Of a stretch of 49,709 bases of DNA, positions 32,659 to 43,946 are shown in pieces. The notes under the pieces were generated by a model. It ran no database searches and was not told where the DNA came from. It worked only from the letters and a program-made list of their open reading frames with translations. Origin of the DNA: Streptomyces olivoverticillatus. GTDB lineage: Bacteria > Actinomycetota > Actinomycetes > Streptomycetales > Streptomycetaceae. The stretch is from NCBI RefSeq assembly GCF_014203555.1, contig NZ_JACHJH010000011.1, forward strand, positions 1 through 49,709, written 5' to 3'. Each line of letters opens with the position of its first letter. Position 1 is the stretch's first letter. Position numbers and translations under genes: made by a program.

Positions 32659-33471
32659 TCAGCCGAGTGCAGGCTGTGCGCCGGCGAGGATTCCCGTGAG
32701 CTGCCCGGCGAAGGGTTCGGGGTGCTTGGCGTAGCCTGCGTGACCACCGGGGAACTCCACGAGTTCCCGGCCGAGCCGTTGCGCCAGGACAGCCACCGGG
32801 CGCCCCACGTCGTAGGTGCGCGATCCCCGGCCACCGGCCATGACGAGGCGGTCCGCCACGGCCGCCAGGGCGGTGACGTCGGGCACGCAGCGGGTGGAGG
32901 GCAGCATCACGTGGGAGAGGAAGAAGTCGCTGTTGTCGGCTGCTTCGGGGAGCGGTGGGGCCGGCCTGTCGCTGAAGACGGCCCGGAGCCTGTCCAGGGC
33001 CGCCGGGACGCCTTCCCGGCGGTACGTCGCGTGCACCCGGTCGAAGAACGCGGCGTGTCGTGCCGCATCCGGCAACAGCCCCATGGCGGGCGGCTCATGG
33101 GCGACCACGAGCCGGATCCTCTGCGGATCGCGGACCATGAGCTCCAGGGCGATCAGGGCGCCTGCACAACTGCCGAACACCCGCACCGGCTCGTCGGCTT
33201 CGGCGACGTGGTCGAGCAGCCGGGCGGCGTCGTCGGCCTGGGTGTCGAGCCACGGTTCGGGTGGCGGTCCGTCGAGGAGACTGCGGGAGATGCCGCGCGG
33301 GTCGTAGGTGACGACGCGGTGGCGGGCGGCGAGCTCGTCGGCCAGGCCCCGGAAGACCTCGGCGTCGGAGGCGCCGCCCGGAATGAGCAGCAACAGCGGC
33401 CCGGCGCCGCGCACTTCGAAGTACAGCCGCGCGCCCGGCGCGGTCAGCGTGCCGCTCTCCAGTGTGTCCAT
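32659..33471 (-). CDS. Alpha/beta hydrolase with a cysteine at the nucleophile position
   Basis: 270 residues from an ATG with GGAGAGAG upstream. Fold landmarks: oxyanion HGG-type segment LLLIPGGASDAEVF, DPRGISRS, and the nucleophile elbow GSCAGA, where Cys102 replaces the usual Ser. The catalytic His lies in FPGGHAGYAKHPE. Cys at this site is seen in dienelactone hydrolase and some acyltransferases. It precedes the GT-like gene in one transcript. The substrate is unknown. Confidence 0.85.
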   Translation of the reverse strand: MDTLESGTLTAPGARLYFEVRGAGPLLLLIPGGASDAEVFRGLADELAARHRVVTYDPRGISRSLLDGPPPEPWLDTQADDAARLLDHVAEADEPVRVFGSCAGALIALELMVRDPQRIRLVVAHEPPAMGLLPDAARHAAFFDRVHATYRREGVPAALDRLRAVFSDRPAPPLPEAADNSDFFLSHVMLPSTRCVPDVTALAAVADRLVMAGGRGSRTYDVGRPVAVLAQRLGRELVEFPGGHAGYAKHPEPFAGQLTGILAGAQPALG

Positions 33472-33656
33472 CTCTCTCCAGATCGCTCCGGCGCAGGGCC
33501 TGGGGAAGATCGAAGGGGCGGCACGAGACTACGCGCGGGACGGCCCGCGCGGGTAGGCGCGCGCACCGTGTCGCGCGCGGGTGGACGAGAGCGGGCGCTT
33601 GTCGTCGCCCCGGCGCGCCGGTCTGCGGGCCGTACGGCCGGGGCAGGGACTGACCC

Positions 33657-34220
33657 ATGGTGCTCAGTGTGAAGAGATCCGTGGTGACAGTGGGTGGGAA
33701 GCGGCTGCGCGCGGTCGCCCTGGCGGCCGCCGTGCTGTTCGGCGCGGCCGCCCCGGTGCCGGCGGCCGCCCACCCCCGGGAGTCCGGACCGTTGCAGTGC
33801 CAGGGCACCGAGTCCATCAGCTACCACCCGGGGCTCACCCTCCGGCCACGACACATCCATGTCACGGTCGACGGGCGCTTCGCCTCCTGCGTCGGTGGTG
33901 ACGGGGCGGTGAAGAGCGGTGGCTACCACGAGGAGTTCACGCTCTTCACCGGCTGCAACAACCTCCTCGAAGGATTCCGGACCCGTCGGAAATACACCTG
34001 GAACACCGGCGACTCCAGCACTGCCGACATCACCGGCAGCAGCACGGCCGTGGCCGGTCAGGTGGTCACCCCGGTCACCGGCACCGTCACCCACGGCCGC
34101 TTCCACGGCCGGAATCTGCTCCAGCTGATCCCCGTGCCTCAGCCGGGCGCCCTGCAGTGCCTGTCGGGCGGTGTCACCGGCGCGACCGGGCCGACGGTCT
34201 TGGTGATTTCAGCGGCATAG
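33657..34220 (+). CDS. Small secreted protein, function unknown
   Basis: 187 residues. A Sec signal peptide (basic KRLR, hydrophobic AVALAAAVLFGAAAP, cleavage near AAA-HP) is followed by a mature part of about 150 residues rich in Thr and Gly with paired cysteines (LQCQG, FASCVGG, FTGCNN, LQCLSGG) that probably form disulfides. I know no function. The start may be ATG 33657 or the nearby GTG 33669. Its 3' end overlaps the convergent serine-hydrolase gene by 12 bases. Confidence 0.7.
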   Translation: MVLSVKRSVVTVGGKRLRAVALAAAVLFGAAAPVPAAAHPRESGPLQCQGTESISYHPGLTLRPRHIHVTVDGRFASCVGGDGAVKSGGYHEEFTLFTGCNNLLEGFRTRRKYTWNTGDSSTADITGSSTAVAGQVVTPVTGTVTHGRFHGRNLLQLIPVPQPGALQCLSGGVTGATGPTVLVISAA

Positions 34221-35375
34221 GGCTGTGTCCACGACCTTCTCGACGTGTTTCATGGCTGTCTCGTCGATCGGCTGGACGGTCACTGCGGCGTTGGCGGCGC
34301 GGCCGTCGTCGGTGGCGCCGCCCCGGGTCTCGTATCCGGGGATGCTGCCGCCGTGGCCCCAGTAGACACCGCCGCACGACAGTGGCCTGCTGATGAGCCC
34401 CAGTCCGTAGCGGGTGCCGGGGCCGAAGGAATCGGCGGGGACGGTGGTGCGCATCTGGGCGAGCTGGGCCGCCGGGAGGAGGCGGCCGGCCAGGAGGGCG
34501 GTGAAGAACCGGTTGAGGTCGGAGTTGGTGGAGATCATCTGACCTGCCGCCCAGCCCCAGGAGGGGTCCATTTCCGTGACGTCACGCAAGGGCGCGCCTG
34601 CTGAATCCTGGTTGTAGCCCTTGGGGTGGGGTTCTCGGATGGTCGCGTCGCCGGGGGCGGGGAAGTAGGTGTGGCGCAGCCCGATGCGCTTGATGACGCG
34701 CTGGTCTATCTCCGTGGCGAGAGGGCGGCCGGTGACCTTCTGGATGATCATGCCGGCCAGCACGTAGTTGGTGTTGCTGTACTCCCATTTCGTCCCGGGG
34801 GCGAAGTCGGCCTTGTGCTGGAGGGCGAGGTCGACGAGGTCGCGGGGTTCGTAGTGACGGACGTCGTCACCGAGGTAGTTGGTGTAGTTGGGAAGTCCGC
34901 TGGTGTGCTGAAGGAGCTGGCGGACGGTGATGCGGCGTCCGTCGATCCCCTCCCCGCGGACGAGGCCCGGCAGGTAGGTGTCGACCGGGGCGTCGAGGCG
35001 GATCTTGCCTTCACCGACCAGTTGCAGCGCGACCACCGCGGTGAACGTCTTGGTGTTGCTGCCGATCCGCACCTGACCGTCCACCGGCACCTTCGCGCCG
35101 GTGGCCAGGTCGCCGACCCCTGCGGTGTAGGTACGGGTGTGGCCCTTGCGGTCCTTGACGCTCGCCAGCGCGGCGGGCAGGCCATCGGAGTGCACCAGCG
35201 CGTTCAGGCCCTGCTGGACGGTGTCCGGCCTGGCGGCGGCAGACGCCGCGGGCGGCATCAGGGCACCCATCGTCATGACGCCTAAGGTCAGCGCGATCGC
35301 AGCCGGCACGGCTCTGCGCCGATTGCCCTGCTGCCGCCTGGAAGAACGAGACTTTTGCGATGTCTGCTCACGCAC
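34209..35375 (-). CDS. Secreted serine hydrolase, D-alanyl-D-alanine carboxypeptidase / class C beta-lactamase family
   Basis: 388 residues from GTG (complement of 35373-35375) with AGGAG upstream. A long signal peptide is followed by the PBP-fold triad: SNTK (IGSNTKTFTAVVALQL), the Tyr motif YSN (WEYSNTNYVL) and HGG (WGHGGSIPGY). All three motifs are intact, in contrast to the fused thioesterase of the terminal NRPS. It probably acts on peptidoglycan peptides or D-amino peptides outside the cell. A TTA codon lies in the signal sequence (complement of 35283-35285). It could affect self-resistance, but nothing in the sequence shows that. Confidence 0.9.
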   Translation of the reverse strand: MREQTSQKSRSSRRQQGNRRRAVPAAIALTLGVMTMGALMPPAASAAARPDTVQQGLNALVHSDGLPAALASVKDRKGHTRTYTAGVGDLATGAKVPVDGQVRIGSNTKTFTAVVALQLVGEGKIRLDAPVDTYLPGLVRGEGIDGRRITVRQLLQHTSGLPNYTNYLGDDVRHYEPRDLVDLALQHKADFAPGTKWEYSNTNYVLAGMIIQKVTGRPLATEIDQRVIKRIGLRHTYFPAPGDATIREPHPKGYNQDSAGAPLRDVTEMDPSWGWAAGQMISTNSDLNRFFTALLAGRLLPAAQLAQMRTTVPADSFGPGTRYGLGLISRPLSCGGVYWGHGGSIPGYETRGGATDDGRAANAAVTVQPIDETAMKHVEKVVDTALCR

Positions 35376-35547
35376 GAGCCAACTCCTACGGGAATCGTCG
35401 GGAAACCGGAGGTATGTGCTGGGCCCAGCTTTTCCGGATGCGGCCACCCGGGGCGATCCTGCTACCCGCCCTGCTCCAGGTGGGGCTAGCCCCCGGTGCG
35501 CTTGTCCTCGACTCGTGCGATGCGGGCGCGGTCGGGATCATGGCAGT

Positions 35548-36147
35548 GTGGACGGGAACCGGGCTTTCGGCGGGGCCGAGCCGGTGGATGCGCTGGAGGT
35601 GGCGCCGACGGCTCGGACGGCGGTGGCGTGGCTGCCGCCGCAGGAGCTCTGGCCGGCGATTCAGGACATCCGCTGGGAGCACGATCCGCAGGTACGGCGG
35701 TGGCCGCCGCACGTGAATCTGCTGTTCGGGTTCGTACCGGAGGAGGAGTTCGCGCAGGCCCTGCCGCTGCTCTCCGCCGGGGCGGCGGAGATCGCGGCCT
35801 TCACGGCGCGTCTCGCCGGCGTGCGGTACTTCCGGCACAGGCAGTACGCCACGGTGTGGCTCGACCCGGCCGCGGCCGGCCTGACGCCGTGGGCCCGTCT
35901 CCACCGGGCGCTGGGGCTGCGCTTCCCGCTCTGCCGCGGGCGCGGCGGCCGCTTCACCCCGCACCTGTCCCTCGGCCGCACACGGGAACCGCAGCATCTG
36001 GCCGACGAGTGCGCCGCCCGGCTCGGCGCACGGTCGGCCGTGGTCGAGGAGGTGGTCCTGCTCGCCCGACGCGGCGAGGAGCCCATGCGGCCCCGAGCCG
36101 TGATCACGCTGGGCACGGGCGAGGTCCGCCGACTGCCGGAGTACTAG
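35548..36147 (+). CDS. 2H phosphoesterase (2'-5' RNA ligase-like)
   Basis: 199 residues from GTG 35548; the start is uncertain. Two HxN/S-L motifs spaced as in the LigT/2H family: PPHVNLLFGF and TPHLSLGR. The family handles 2'-5' or cyclic phosphodiesters in RNA or nucleotides. It stands alone between two oppositely oriented genes and is probably housekeeping, unrelated to the lipopeptide. Confidence 0.8.
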   Translation: MDGNRAFGGAEPVDALEVAPTARTAVAWLPPQELWPAIQDIRWEHDPQVRRWPPHVNLLFGFVPEEEFAQALPLLSAGAAEIAAFTARLAGVRYFRHRQYATVWLDPAAAGLTPWARLHRALGLRFPLCRGRGGRFTPHLSLGRTREPQHLADECAARLGARSAVVEEVVLLARRGEEPMRPRAVITLGTGEVRRLPEY

Positions 36148-36169
36148 CGGCGGCGCGGAGCGGCGGGGC

Positions 36170-37657
36170 TCATGCAGGATCCCCCTCTGCCCGGGCGGCC
36201 GTGGCTTCGTATCCGTCGAGGAATGCCCGCACTCTCGCCTTGTAGGGCTCCCGGTCGTAGGAGGCGACGTACGCGCCGGCCATGCGCACCGGATCGCCGA
36301 AGAAGTAGTACTCGTACAGGGCCTGCCGGCCGGAGAACGCCGAGATGCAGGTGTCCCACACCAGCCGGAACAGCTTCACGCGCTCCGCCCCCGTCAGCGT
36401 CGCCGACTGCAGGCAGGCGTCGATGTCCGAGGCGGCCGGCCCCGTGACGTCGAACCCGGTCGGCGTGGCCATCAGCCCGGCGGCACCGAGCTTGCGCAGG
36501 ATCTGCGGGAAGCGTTGGCAGAGCTTGGGGTAGAGGTTGCGGGCGGCGTTCAGCGGGGCCCAGGCCGGGGTCAGTACACCGAACCGGTTGACCCGCGCGT
36601 CGGATTCGGCGGCGCGCAGGAAGGCGCGGAGCATCTCCAGGGTGGTGATGATCTCGGCGATGTCGTCCTGGACGTGCTGGTAGCCCTCGATGCCGATGGC
36701 CTCCGTCAGCAGCGAGACCAGCCCCAGGACGTACTCGGTCTTCGTCACCGTCCGGGTGACGGCCTGGTGGGCCATGTGCACGACGGCCGACGTCCGGGCG
36801 AAGAGGTCGTTGCACCGCTCGACGTCGCCCAGCAGGAAGCACCGCTCGTACGGCACGTGCACGTCGTCGAAGACGACCACGCAGTCCGGCTCGTCGAAGC
36901 GCGAGGCGAGGGGGTGGTCGTGGCGCGGCCGGCCGGGATCGAGCGGTTCGCGGGCGATGTACCGCAGCCCCTCGGCGTCCGTCGGGATGGCGAAGGCGTA
37001 CGAGTAGGGCCTGTCCTCGGGGGTGCCGCGCAGCAGGGTCGAGGGGAGGACGAGGAGTTCGTCGGCGAAGGGCGCGATGGTGGCCAGCATCCGGGCGCCC
37101 CGGATCACCACGCCGTTGTCGTCCTCCCGCACGATGCGCGCGGCGACGCTCCCACCGGCCTGCCGGGGGCCCGCGACGGCGCGGTTGACTTGTGGCGGAA
37201 CGAGCGTGTGGCTGCACAGCAGGTCCTCTTCGCGGACCTTCTCGTAGTAGCGGCGGATGTTGTCGCCGAAGGCCGGGCCGGCCCCGGCGAACCAGTCGGC
37301 GGCCGAGGCCAGGGCCATCAGGGCGCTGTTGAGGTAGTCGCCGGTGCGCCCGAGCATGCCGTTGCTGTGCTCGGCCCACACCGTGAACGCCTGGCGCCGC
37401 TTGGCGAGTTCGACGGGGGTGGTGGGGGTGAGGAAGGAGGTGGCGACGGGCTCGCCCGATGCGGGGGAGGGGTACGTCAGAACGTCCTTGTGCTGTGCGG
37501 AGTGCTGCAGGTCGTACAGCTCGGCGTACGTCCGCACGACGTTGCGGAACGCGGGATGGTGCTGGATCCCCCCGACGAGCGTCTCGCCCTGAATGTGCAC
37601 GGTGGGACGGGAGTTGGCGAGCCGTGCAAGGAATTCCTCGCCGGTGCGTGCGGCCAC
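36170..37657 (-). CDS. 4-hydroxyphenylacetate 3-monooxygenase (HpaB)-family flavin monooxygenase
   Basis: 495 residues from GTG with GAGGAG upstream. It begins RTGEEFLARL and keeps the HHPAFRNVVRTYAELYDLQH segment, the internal VVIRGARMLATIAP and the C-terminal GFDVTGP region typical of HpaB/PvcC large components. These hydroxylate phenols using FADH2 from a separate reductase, but no reductase gene is near. Substrate unknown. It could make a catechol-type tailoring change, yet it lies 6 kb outside the cluster border on its own transcript. Confidence 0.85.
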   Translation of the reverse strand: MAARTGEEFLARLANSRPTVHIQGETLVGGIQHHPAFRNVVRTYAELYDLQHSAQHKDVLTYPSPASGEPVATSFLTPTTPVELAKRRQAFTVWAEHSNGMLGRTGDYLNSALMALASAADWFAGAGPAFGDNIRRYYEKVREEDLLCSHTLVPPQVNRAVAGPRQAGGSVAARIVREDDNGVVIRGARMLATIAPFADELLVLPSTLLRGTPEDRPYSYAFAIPTDAEGLRYIAREPLDPGRPRHDHPLASRFDEPDCVVVFDDVHVPYERCFLLGDVERCNDLFARTSAVVHMAHQAVTRTVTKTEYVLGLVSLLTEAIGIEGYQHVQDDIAEIITTLEMLRAFLRAAESDARVNRFGVLTPAWAPLNAARNLYPKLCQRFPQILRKLGAAGLMATPTGFDVTGPAASDIDACLQSATLTGAERVKLFRLVWDTCISAFSGRQALYEYYFFGDPVRMAGAYVASYDREPYKARVRAFLDGYEATAARAEGDPA

Positions 37658-37930
37658 AGTGAGCTCCTCGGGGCTGTCCGTCCGGTAACGGTCGCATTTC
37701 GGTCCACGCCTGCATTCCGGCACCACGGCCGCTGCAACGTTTCCCCACGTAACGGTGGCAGTCGGCGCAGTGGGGGAACAGTGATGGTTCCGGCCACGGG
37801 CCGGGCCGACTCGGATCCGCTTCCGGGTAGATGGCTGGTTCGCGCCGATGTGGGCGTAACTAGGCATCCCATACGTTGTGGGCTGTTCGTCACGACTCGA
37901 CCGGCGACCCGACGACCGGAGGTCTTCCGC

Positions 37931-39817
37931 ATGACGACATCGATCTTCCCGTACAAGCAGTCCTTCGCCGGATCCACCGTTCCCGCCGACTGGAAGCTGT
38001 ACGGCTCGGCGAGGATGACCGGTCAGGGCTGGCTCAGCCTGACGCCGGCGCAGGAGCACCAGGCGGGCACCGCCCTGCTGAACCTGGCCTTCCCCAGCAG
38101 CGACGGCATCTCCGTGCAGTTCGACCTCGCCGCCTACGGGGGCAGCGGTGCCGACGGGCTCTCGTTCTTCCTGATCGACGGGAAGTACGAGACCGGCGCG
38201 GGCGGTCCCGGCGGCGCCCTGGGCTACGCCTGCTACCACAAGGGCAGTTCGCAGGAGCGCAAGCCCGGCGTCACCAAGGGGTACATCGGGGTCGGCATCG
38301 ACCAGTACGGGTCGTTCTCGAACCCGAGCGAGGCCGGCGACACCGGTCCCGGCAGGAAGCCGAACAACGCCGTGCTCCGCGGCTCGGGCGACCAGTACGA
38401 CGGCTACCGGTACCTCAAGGGGGCCGGCCTGCCCTCGCTCAGCCTGACGCGCGAGACCCCCACCCGCGTCCTGCTGTCGGTCGTCGACCGACAGGTGACG
38501 GTGGCCGTCCGCAAGGACAACGCCTGGCAGCAGCTGCTCGACTACGACCTGCGCGACGCCACCGGCCAGGTGTCGCTGCCCGAGACCCTCAAGCTGGGCC
38601 TGTCGGCCGCCACCGGCGCGATCACCAACAACTACGAGGTCCGCAACCTGGAGGTCACGCTCCCGGCCACGATGGATGTGAAGGTGACGGCACCGGAGAC
38701 CGCGACGGCCGGTTCGTCGATCGGCTACAGCATCAGGGTGGAGAACAAGGGCCCCAACACCGTGCCCGATGCCAAGGTCACCGGCAAGATCCCCACGGAG
38801 ATCTCCGGGGCGGCCTTCGGCAAGATCGAGCTGCACCATCAGGCCACGGCCGGCACCGGCACCGTCGCGGGCGGCACCTACACCCAGTCCCTCGTCCTGC
38901 CCGTGGGCGGCTGGGCCGTCATTCCGCTGAACGGCACGATCAAGACCGGTGTCGTCGGCAGTATCACGCTCGACGCCACAGTCCTGTCGGAGACGCGCTC
39001 CCTCATCGGGAAGTACTCCGACTCGGCCACCACCAAGGTGACCGCGCCGGCGACGGCCGACGTGCCGATCGGCCTGAGGGGCCCGGCGACCGCCGACTTC
39101 GGCAAGCAGGTCTCGTACACGGTGACCGTCGAGAACAAGGGGCCGGGCGCCGTGCCCGAGGCGAAGGTCACCGGTACGTTCCCGGCACAGCTCACCGCGG
39201 CGAAGTCCGAGAAGATCGAGCTCCACGGCGACGCCACGGCCGGCGAGGGCACCATCGCGAGCGGCACCTTCACCCAGCCGCTGACCCTCCCCAAGGGCGG
39301 CAAGGCCGTCATCCGCGTGACCGGCACCATCCAGCAGAACTACACGGGTGATCTCACGGTCACCGCGCAGACCGACACCGGAAAGGTCACCAACACCTCG
39401 CCTTTCAAGTCCGCCTCGTTCACCACCAAGGTCGGCGCGCCGAAGATCGATGTGACCATCAAGGAGAAGTCGGGCTTCGACCAGTCGTGGCCTCCTGAGG
39501 CCAAGGGCTATGTGTGGTCGTACCTCTTCGAGCTCGCCGCCAGCAAGAACCGCATCCAGCAGTGGCAGTTGTCCTTCGACGGTCTGCCCGCGGGCAGCAA
39601 GTTCAACCCGCAGTACAAGGAACACTGGTACACCGTGGTCAAGGACGGCAGCGCCGACGGCCAGGTCCTGATCGAGTCCCCGGCCTCCGGCCACAGCATC
39701 GAGCCGGGAACACCGCTGCAGGTGCGCGTGCAGGTGCTCCACCACTCCAAGGCCGAGTCGAACGACGGCACCGTCTACAACCTTCAGGGCATCGCCTTGA
39801 AGGAGGGCAAGAGCTAG
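37931..39817 (+). CDS. L-type-lectin-like protein with DUF11-type repeats, no signal peptide
   Basis: 628 residues. Residues 1-240 resemble bacterial legume-lectin-like domains (DGLSFFLIDGK, GGALGYA, GVGIDQYGSFSN). Two DUF11/CARDB-like repeats follow, each with YxxxVENKGPxxVPxAKVTG and KIELHxxATAGxGT, then a C-terminal beta domain of about 130 residues. ATG 37931 has no good SD and no signal peptide follows it; no convincing signal is seen in the upstream in-frame extension either. It may be exported by another route or bind sugars in the cytoplasm. The aminotransferase gene follows after 44 bases and is probably cotranscribed. Confidence 0.75.
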   Translation: MTTSIFPYKQSFAGSTVPADWKLYGSARMTGQGWLSLTPAQEHQAGTALLNLAFPSSDGISVQFDLAAYGGSGADGLSFFLIDGKYETGAGGPGGALGYACYHKGSSQERKPGVTKGYIGVGIDQYGSFSNPSEAGDTGPGRKPNNAVLRGSGDQYDGYRYLKGAGLPSLSLTRETPTRVLLSVVDRQVTVAVRKDNAWQQLLDYDLRDATGQVSLPETLKLGLSAATGAITNNYEVRNLEVTLPATMDVKVTAPETATAGSSIGYSIRVENKGPNTVPDAKVTGKIPTEISGAAFGKIELHHQATAGTGTVAGGTYTQSLVLPVGGWAVIPLNGTIKTGVVGSITLDATVLSETRSLIGKYSDSATTKVTAPATADVPIGLRGPATADFGKQVSYTVTVENKGPGAVPEAKVTGTFPAQLTAAKSEKIELHGDATAGEGTIASGTFTQPLTLPKGGKAVIRVTGTIQQNYTGDLTVTAQTDTGKVTNTSPFKSASFTTKVGAPKIDVTIKEKSGFDQSWPPEAKGYVWSYLFELAASKNRIQQWQLSFDGLPAGSKFNPQYKEHWYTVVKDGSADGQVLIESPASGHSIEPGTPLQVRVQVLHHSKAESNDGTVYNLQGIALKEGKS

Positions 39818-39861
39818 CCGACCAGGCGACCGCCATCGCCACGCCGACCCGACAGGAGACG

Positions 39862-41313
39862 ATGATGTCCACCCGGAACATCAGCGGCCGCACCCCGCCG
39901 GCCGAAGTGATCGCGCTGCTGGCCCGGACCACCGATCCCGAGCGCCGTCTGTCCGTCGAGCAGCAGCTGTTCCCCGAACTCCTCAACCTCGGCACGGCCG
40001 AGAACATCCTGCTGTTCCCGCTGCTGAACGAGAAGGTCTTCGGCAAGCTCCGGGGCCTCACCGAGGACGACCTCCGGTACCCCGTGCCCATCTACGGCAA
40101 AGAGAAGTTGCGCGAGGACATCGCGGAGATGCTCCGCCCCCGGTTCGGCGCCGACCTCGACCCGGACGACCTCTTCGGCACGTCGGGCGTGTCGGCGGCC
40201 CTGGAGTGCCTGGCCTTCGCGCTGAAGAAGACCGGCGCCCTCGCCACCGGTGACCGGGTGCTGCTTCCGGCCCCCTTCTGGCAGGGCTTCAAGTGGTGCT
40301 TCGAGCAGCGGCCCGGGCTGGAGTGCGTCCCCGCGTACCTCGGCTCCGACTTCGAGCTCACCCTCGACATCCTGCAGCGCGCCTACCACGGGCAGCGGAC
40401 ACGGCCCAAGCTGCTCGTCCTCACCAACCCCAACAACCCGCTGGGCGTCAACTACGACAAGGACCTGCTGGAGAAGATCTACACCTGGGCCCTGACGCAA
40501 ACGGACATGCACATCATCTCGGACGAGATGTACGCGCACTCCCAGATCGAGAGCTCGCGGCTGCCCTTCGTGAGCGCCTTCGAGCTGGACGCCTACCGCA
40601 ACATCCCGGACGCCCGGAAGCGGGTGCACATCGTCTGGGGGTTCGCCAAGGACTTCGGGCTCTCGGGCTTCAAGGCCGGAGTCGCCATCACCCGCAACGA
40701 CGCGGTCAAGGGCGTGCTGGGCGGCGCGGACGGCGAACCGTACTCCTGGTTCAGCCCCTTCGACTCCCTCAACCACCACGTCATCGGCAGCCTCGTCGAA
40801 ACCCGGGACACCGGCAGGAGCGCCGCCGCCGACATCATGGAGGAGTACCGGATGATCCTCACCGGCGCCTTCGCGTCGGCCCGGACCGCCCTCGACGAGG
40901 CCAAGAACATCCCGTACGTCTTCCGCGAAGGCCAGAACTCCGCCCAGTTCCTCTGGCTCGACCTGCGGGAGTACCTGCGGCAGGACGCGCCGGAGATCCC
41001 GTACGAGCGGGGCCCGCACTTCCCGCACAACGGGCACGCGCACAACGGCGGCGCGCACGACGGGAACGGCGGCGGCGCGGCGAGCAGGCCTGGCGACCTC
41101 CGCCTGCCGGTCCTGTTCTCGGAGATCGGCAGCGCGGAGAGTGAGCTGTTCCAGTACCTCAAGGATCAGGCCCACGTCCAGCTGCTCCCGGGGCAGACCC
41201 TCTCCGCCCATGACCAGGGCTACTTCCGCCTGTGCTTCACCGCCTTCGGCGAGCAGACGATCCGCGAGGCGATCCAGCGCATCTCCCAGGCGCTGGCGGA
41301 CCGTTCTCTCTGA
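39862..41313 (+). CDS. Class I/II PLP aminotransferase, ACC-synthase-like, with His/Asn/Gly-rich insert
   Basis: 483 residues. PLP-fold motifs: TNPNNPLG, IISDEMYA and WGFAKDFGLSGFKAG with the internal-aldimine Lys263. The last is close to 1-aminocyclopropane-1-carboxylate synthase rather than AspAT. Near residues 390-415 is a low-complexity loop rich in His, Asn and Gly (HFPHNGHAHNGGAHDGNGGG) that interrupts the small domain. Two ATGs (39862, 39865) follow AGGAG. The product is unknown; no ACC oxidase or deaminase is near. A very strong hairpin ends the unit. Confidence 0.85.
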   Translation: MMSTRNISGRTPPAEVIALLARTTDPERRLSVEQQLFPELLNLGTAENILLFPLLNEKVFGKLRGLTEDDLRYPVPIYGKEKLREDIAEMLRPRFGADLDPDDLFGTSGVSAALECLAFALKKTGALATGDRVLLPAPFWQGFKWCFEQRPGLECVPAYLGSDFELTLDILQRAYHGQRTRPKLLVLTNPNNPLGVNYDKDLLEKIYTWALTQTDMHIISDEMYAHSQIESSRLPFVSAFELDAYRNIPDARKRVHIVWGFAKDFGLSGFKAGVAITRNDAVKGVLGGADGEPYSWFSPFDSLNHHVIGSLVETRDTGRSAAADIMEEYRMILTGAFASARTALDEAKNIPYVFREGQNSAQFLWLDLREYLRQDAPEIPYERGPHFPHNGHAHNGGAHDGNGGGAASRPGDLRLPVLFSEIGSAESELFQYLKDQAHVQLLPGQTLSAHDQGYFRLCFTAFGEQTIREAIQRISQALADRSL

Positions 41314-41320
41314 GGGCAAC

Positions 41321-41369
41321 CCGGCTGTGGCGGCAGTGGACCGGAAGGGTCCGCTGCCGCCACAGCCGG
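41321..41369 (+). terminator. Very long hairpin after the aminotransferase
   Basis: 22-bp stem (41321-41342 with 41348-41369, one G-U pair) and a 5-base GGAAG loop, 7 bases after the stop. The strongest hairpin I see in the window. Confidence 0.85.
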
Positions 41370-41532
41370 CTCACGAGGCGGGGCGGGGCTCCCAGGGGCT
41401 CCCCGTGCTCTTGGCCGTCGGGCGCACCCCGACGGAAATCCAGACGTACGCTCGATGCGGTCGGATCGAGCCAGGCGGGGCCGACGGAGACCGCGACCGC
41501 GGACCCGCCCAACGGATGGAGACAGAAAGAGC

Positions 41533-43917
<2,385 letters not shown>

Positions 43918-43925
43918 ACCCGGCC

Positions 43926-43946
43926 GAGGGGCCCCGGGGGCCCCTC
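43926..43946. terminator. GC hairpin between convergent genes
   Basis: 10-bp palindrome (GAGGGGCCCC, one G, GGGGCCCCTC) between the UvrA-like gene and the lipase gene; it touches the lipase stop. Confidence 0.7.

Noticed and set aside
34209..35375. Serine hydrolase as a stand-alone PBP-type thioesterase for the peptide
   Set aside because: It has a clear export signal, so it acts outside the cell, and the NRPS already carries a fused release domain.
36170..39745. 1191-codon minus frame ending in the HpaB-type protein
   Set aside because: The HpaB-type gene starts at 37657 with a good ribosome site; the extension overlaps the lectin-like gene and is low complexity.
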